This document shows positions 6,692 to 8,286 of a DNA stretch of 8,286 bases, piece by piece. The DNA is from JBJHCA01 sp050485785 (GTDB taxonomy: Bacteria; Bacteroidota; Bacteroidia; Chitinophagales; Saprospiraceae). The stretch spans positions 1-8,286 of the forward strand of contig JBJHCA010000112.1 of assembly GCA_050485785.1 (NCBI GenBank), written 5' to 3'. Position 1 is the stretch's first letter, and every line of letters starts with the position of its first letter. Position numbers and translations under genes: made by a program. The notes under the pieces are model-generated. The model was not told where the DNA came from, searched no databases, and saw only the letters and a list, made by a program, of their open reading frames with translations.

Positions 6692-7448
6692 TGTAGTATA
6701 CAATTTAGCCTTTTGGCCGGTCATGATAGCCATGATGGTCATGTGGCAGGGCAGGGGACCTGTTTCTCATTTTTCGTTTGACACCTGCGAACCCATTGAT
6801 CTTCGCAATGGCGGCAATATTGCCAAAGACCAGGGTTCACCGGCGTGTCAGTGTGGTGTTGCTGACTTTGCACCCGTATATGACGGACGGTATCAGTCAA
6901 CCCGTATTTCAGGTCCGGTAAACCGGTATTTCAGCACTACGGATTTAACAGTGAGTTTTTATTTTAAGCCACTGGGGCAGGCACCTCTCAGACAAACGCT
7001 GCTGTCAAAGCGCGAGGCATGTTCACCTGGGAATGCCTTCGAGGTAGTTTATCACCCGGGCAGGCCGGGCCAGGTTGAAGTGATCTTCAGCCAGAATGAA
7101 AGCATTGCTTTTCAGCAAATGGTGGTACAGCTTGAACCGGACACCGACTGGCAACACGTGGCCGTAACCCGGCAGGGTCATTGGGCTGAGCTTTACATCA
7201 ACGGTCAGCAAAGGAAGCGGGTAATACGCTGTGCCGGAGTAGACATCACCAACAAGGCTGATCTGACCATAGCCACGGGCCCATGTGACTACTCCAGCTA
7301 TCAGATGCCGTTCAATGGCGTGATCGATGAGCTTGCCGTATTTAATTATGCACTCAGCCCGGTAGAAATGAATACGTGGTATCAGATCAATCCCGTAGAA
7401 CGAGCCGAAACAGACTGTATGGCATTCTTTTCACCCGATAAGCCCTGA
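6681..7448 (+). CDS. Secreted LamG-like (concanavalin A-fold) protein, short paralogue
   Basis: This 255-residue protein has a hydrophobic N-terminus (about residues 8-22) consistent with a signal peptide, then one LamG/concanavalin A-like domain (about 30-238). The domain signs are strands around LTVSFYFKP, LLSKREAC, WQHVAVTRQGHWAELYINGQ and the closing FNGVIDELAVFNYALS. Such domains usually bind carbohydrate or act as adhesive modules. The cysteines C36, C56, C58, C114 and C202 all have counterparts in the next gene. I start at ATG 6681 rather than the in-frame TTG at 6675, because the leader around this ATG resembles that of the next gene. The protein ends soon after the domain (C246, then a short tail) and lacks a T9SS C-terminal sorting domain, so how it is exported is unclear. 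It lies 14 bp after porX and may be cotranscribed with it. The specific function is unknown. Confidence 0.83.
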   Translation: MITGVVYNLAFWPVMIAMMVMWQGRGPVSHFSFDTCEPIDLRNGGNIAKDQGSPACQCGVADFAPVYDGRYQSTRISGPVNRYFSTTDLTVSFYFKPLGQAPLRQTLLSKREACSPGNAFEVVYHPGRPGQVEVIFSQNESIAFQQMVVQLEPDTDWQHVAVTRQGHWAELYINGQQRKRVIRCAGVDITNKADLTIATGPCDYSSYQMPFNGVIDELAVFNYALSPVEMNTWYQINPVERAETDCMAFFSPDKP

Positions 7449-7494
7449 ATCCATTAATTTTGCCGGCTGAAATCCACCAGTTACTAAAACAAGT
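7449..7494 (+). promoter_or_regulatory. Intergenic region with a Bacteroidota -7 element
   Basis: The 46-bp gap between the two LamG genes contains TAATTTTG at 7455-7462, an exact match to the Bacteroidota -7 consensus TAnnTTTG. Transcription would start near 7469, leaving a leader of about 25 bases. The -33 region has only TTTTC near 7428-7432, not TTTG, so the call is tentative. No hairpin terminator for the first LamG gene is visible. Confidence 0.42.
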
Positions 7495-7506
7495 ATGTTG
7501 ATAACC
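7477..7506 (+). repeat. Leader copy 2, similar to the leader of the first LamG gene
   Basis: CCAGTTA at 7477-7483, AGTATG at 7492-7497 and GATAAC at 7500-7505 match the order seen before the first LamG gene. The spacing from CCAGTTA to the ATG is 11 bases here and 7 there, and this copy has one extra codon (TTG) after the ATG. Confidence 0.4.
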
Positions 7507-8286
7507 ATGAGGCAAGTTCTGCTTTACACCACTTCGGGCTACGGGAGCCGGTCTTTCAGGACCATTGGCACTGTCATGGGGACAGGTATCTCGATGATGA
7601 TATGGATGTGGATTAATGTGACCGGCTTATCAGCACAAACTACCCAGGGTCTTGCCTTTTATGTGGATTTCAACGATTGTCAAGTAGTGGATGTCAGCGG
7701 CAATAACAGTGTGGCTGAGGTTTTTGGTATGCCTCAATGCATCTGCGGTGTGGAAGGGGATGCGCTGCTTTTGGACGGCGAAGATGATTTCATCCGCTTT
7801 TCAGGCTTTGTGAATAATATTTTTCAGACCAACAATTTCACCTTGTCCATGTATATTAAGCCTTACCCTTCAGACGGTGTAAGGACCATACTTTCCAAAA
7901 GAGATACCTGTCTCACCATCAATTCCTATGAAGTAAGGCATACTTCGGCTATCAACTATATTGAGAATATTTTCCTTGAAAGCCAGAGTAAGCGCGGCGA
8001 TGTGAATGCCAACCTGACAGACGGGTGCTGGTATCACTACGTATGGGTCAGGCAGGACAGCAGGACCTATTTTTACATCAATGGTCAGCTTCAGGGGCAA
8101 AACCTTACGGCAACTCCGGTTAATCTTACCAATCAGGGTGAGTTTTCGATTGCCGACGGACCATGTGTTGGTATTCAAACCCAGCGTTTCCGGGGAGCTA
8201 TTGATGAGTTGCGCATTTATAACCGGCCGCTTGACTTTGCTGAAGTCCGCCAGTTATACCTCAATCCTGACCGCAATGTGAATTCA
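7495..8286 (+). CDS. Secreted LamG-like protein, long paralogue (runs off right edge)
   Basis: An open frame of 264 codons starts at ATG 7495 and has no stop before the window ends. Residues 1-47 form a long signal peptide, with a hydrophobic core at about 27-44 and likely cleavage after LSA before QTT. ATG 7507 (MRQVLL) is an equally possible start. Residues about 52-257 are a LamG/concanavalin A-like domain: LAFYVDFNDC, FTLSMYIKP, ILSKRDTC, WYHYVWVRQ, TYFYINGQ and RFRGAIDELRIYNRPL. Cysteines C62, C82, C84, C139 and C224 match those of the preceding gene, and C178 is specific to this copy. In Bacteroidota a LamG domain at the N-terminus often opens a large multidomain surface protein, sometimes with a T9SS sorting domain at the far end; that part cannot be seen here. 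It is probably extracellular, with a ligand-binding or adhesive role inferred from the fold only. Confidence 0.83.
   Translation, partial: MLITMRQVLLYTTSGYGSRSFRTIGTVMGTGISMMIWMWINVTGLSAQTTQGLAFYVDFNDCQVVDVSGNNSVAEVFGMPQCICGVEGDALLLDGEDDFIRFSGFVNNIFQTNNFTLSMYIKPYPSDGVRTILSKRDTCLTINSYEVRHTSAINYIENIFLESQSKRGDVNANLTDGCWYHYVWVRQDSRTYFYINGQLQGQNLTATPVNLTNQGEFSIADGPCVGIQTQRFRGAIDELRIYNRPLDFAEVRQLYLNPDRNVNS

Overview
The window reads as Bacteroidota chromosome, with seven supported genes, two of them cut by the window edges. The strongest evidence is a full-length PorX-type protein (receiver domain fused to a PglZ/alkaline-phosphatase-like domain), which is characteristic of this phylum and controls the type IX secretion system (T9SS). 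Supporting signs are the lack of Shine-Dalgarno sequences, a match to the Bacteroidota promoter element TAnnTTTG, and secreted proteins of kinds common in the phylum (LamG, PG-binding and SPOR proteins). I cannot name the genus; the style resembles Saprospiria/Chitinophagia-like genomes, but that is a guess.

Layout: (1) 1-294, minus strand, the start of a secreted protein that runs off the left edge. (2) 437-5017, minus strand, a tightly packed set of four genes. In transcription order these are an HD-domain phosphohydrolase, a periplasmic protein with a C-terminal peptidoglycan-binding domain, a thioredoxin-like/SPOR fusion, and imidazolonepropionase (hutI). The gaps are 2 bp, a 4-bp ATGA overlap, and 2 bp, so they very likely form one operon. 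(3) 5018-5109, a divergent intergenic region with a near-perfect 17-bp palindrome. (4) 5110-6666, plus strand, porX. (5) 6681-7448 and 7495-8286 (runs off the right edge), plus strand, two tandem paralogous secreted LamG-like proteins sharing a cysteine pattern and similar leader sequences.

How the genes may work together: the PG-binding protein and the SPOR protein are translationally coupled and both have a domain expected to bind the cell wall, so they probably act together in the periplasm. Their operon starts beside porX, the cytoplasmic regulator of T9SS, and the secreted LamG proteins follow porX. The neighbourhood therefore leans to envelope and secretion functions, with hutI, a histidine-degradation enzyme, as an apparent passenger. 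No RNA gene, CRISPR array, insertion sequence or phage gene was seen. I did not find a convincing undescribed multi-gene defence or mobile system. The least ordinary items are the Trx-like/SPOR fusion coupled to the degenerate-repeat PG-binding protein, and the LamG pair.
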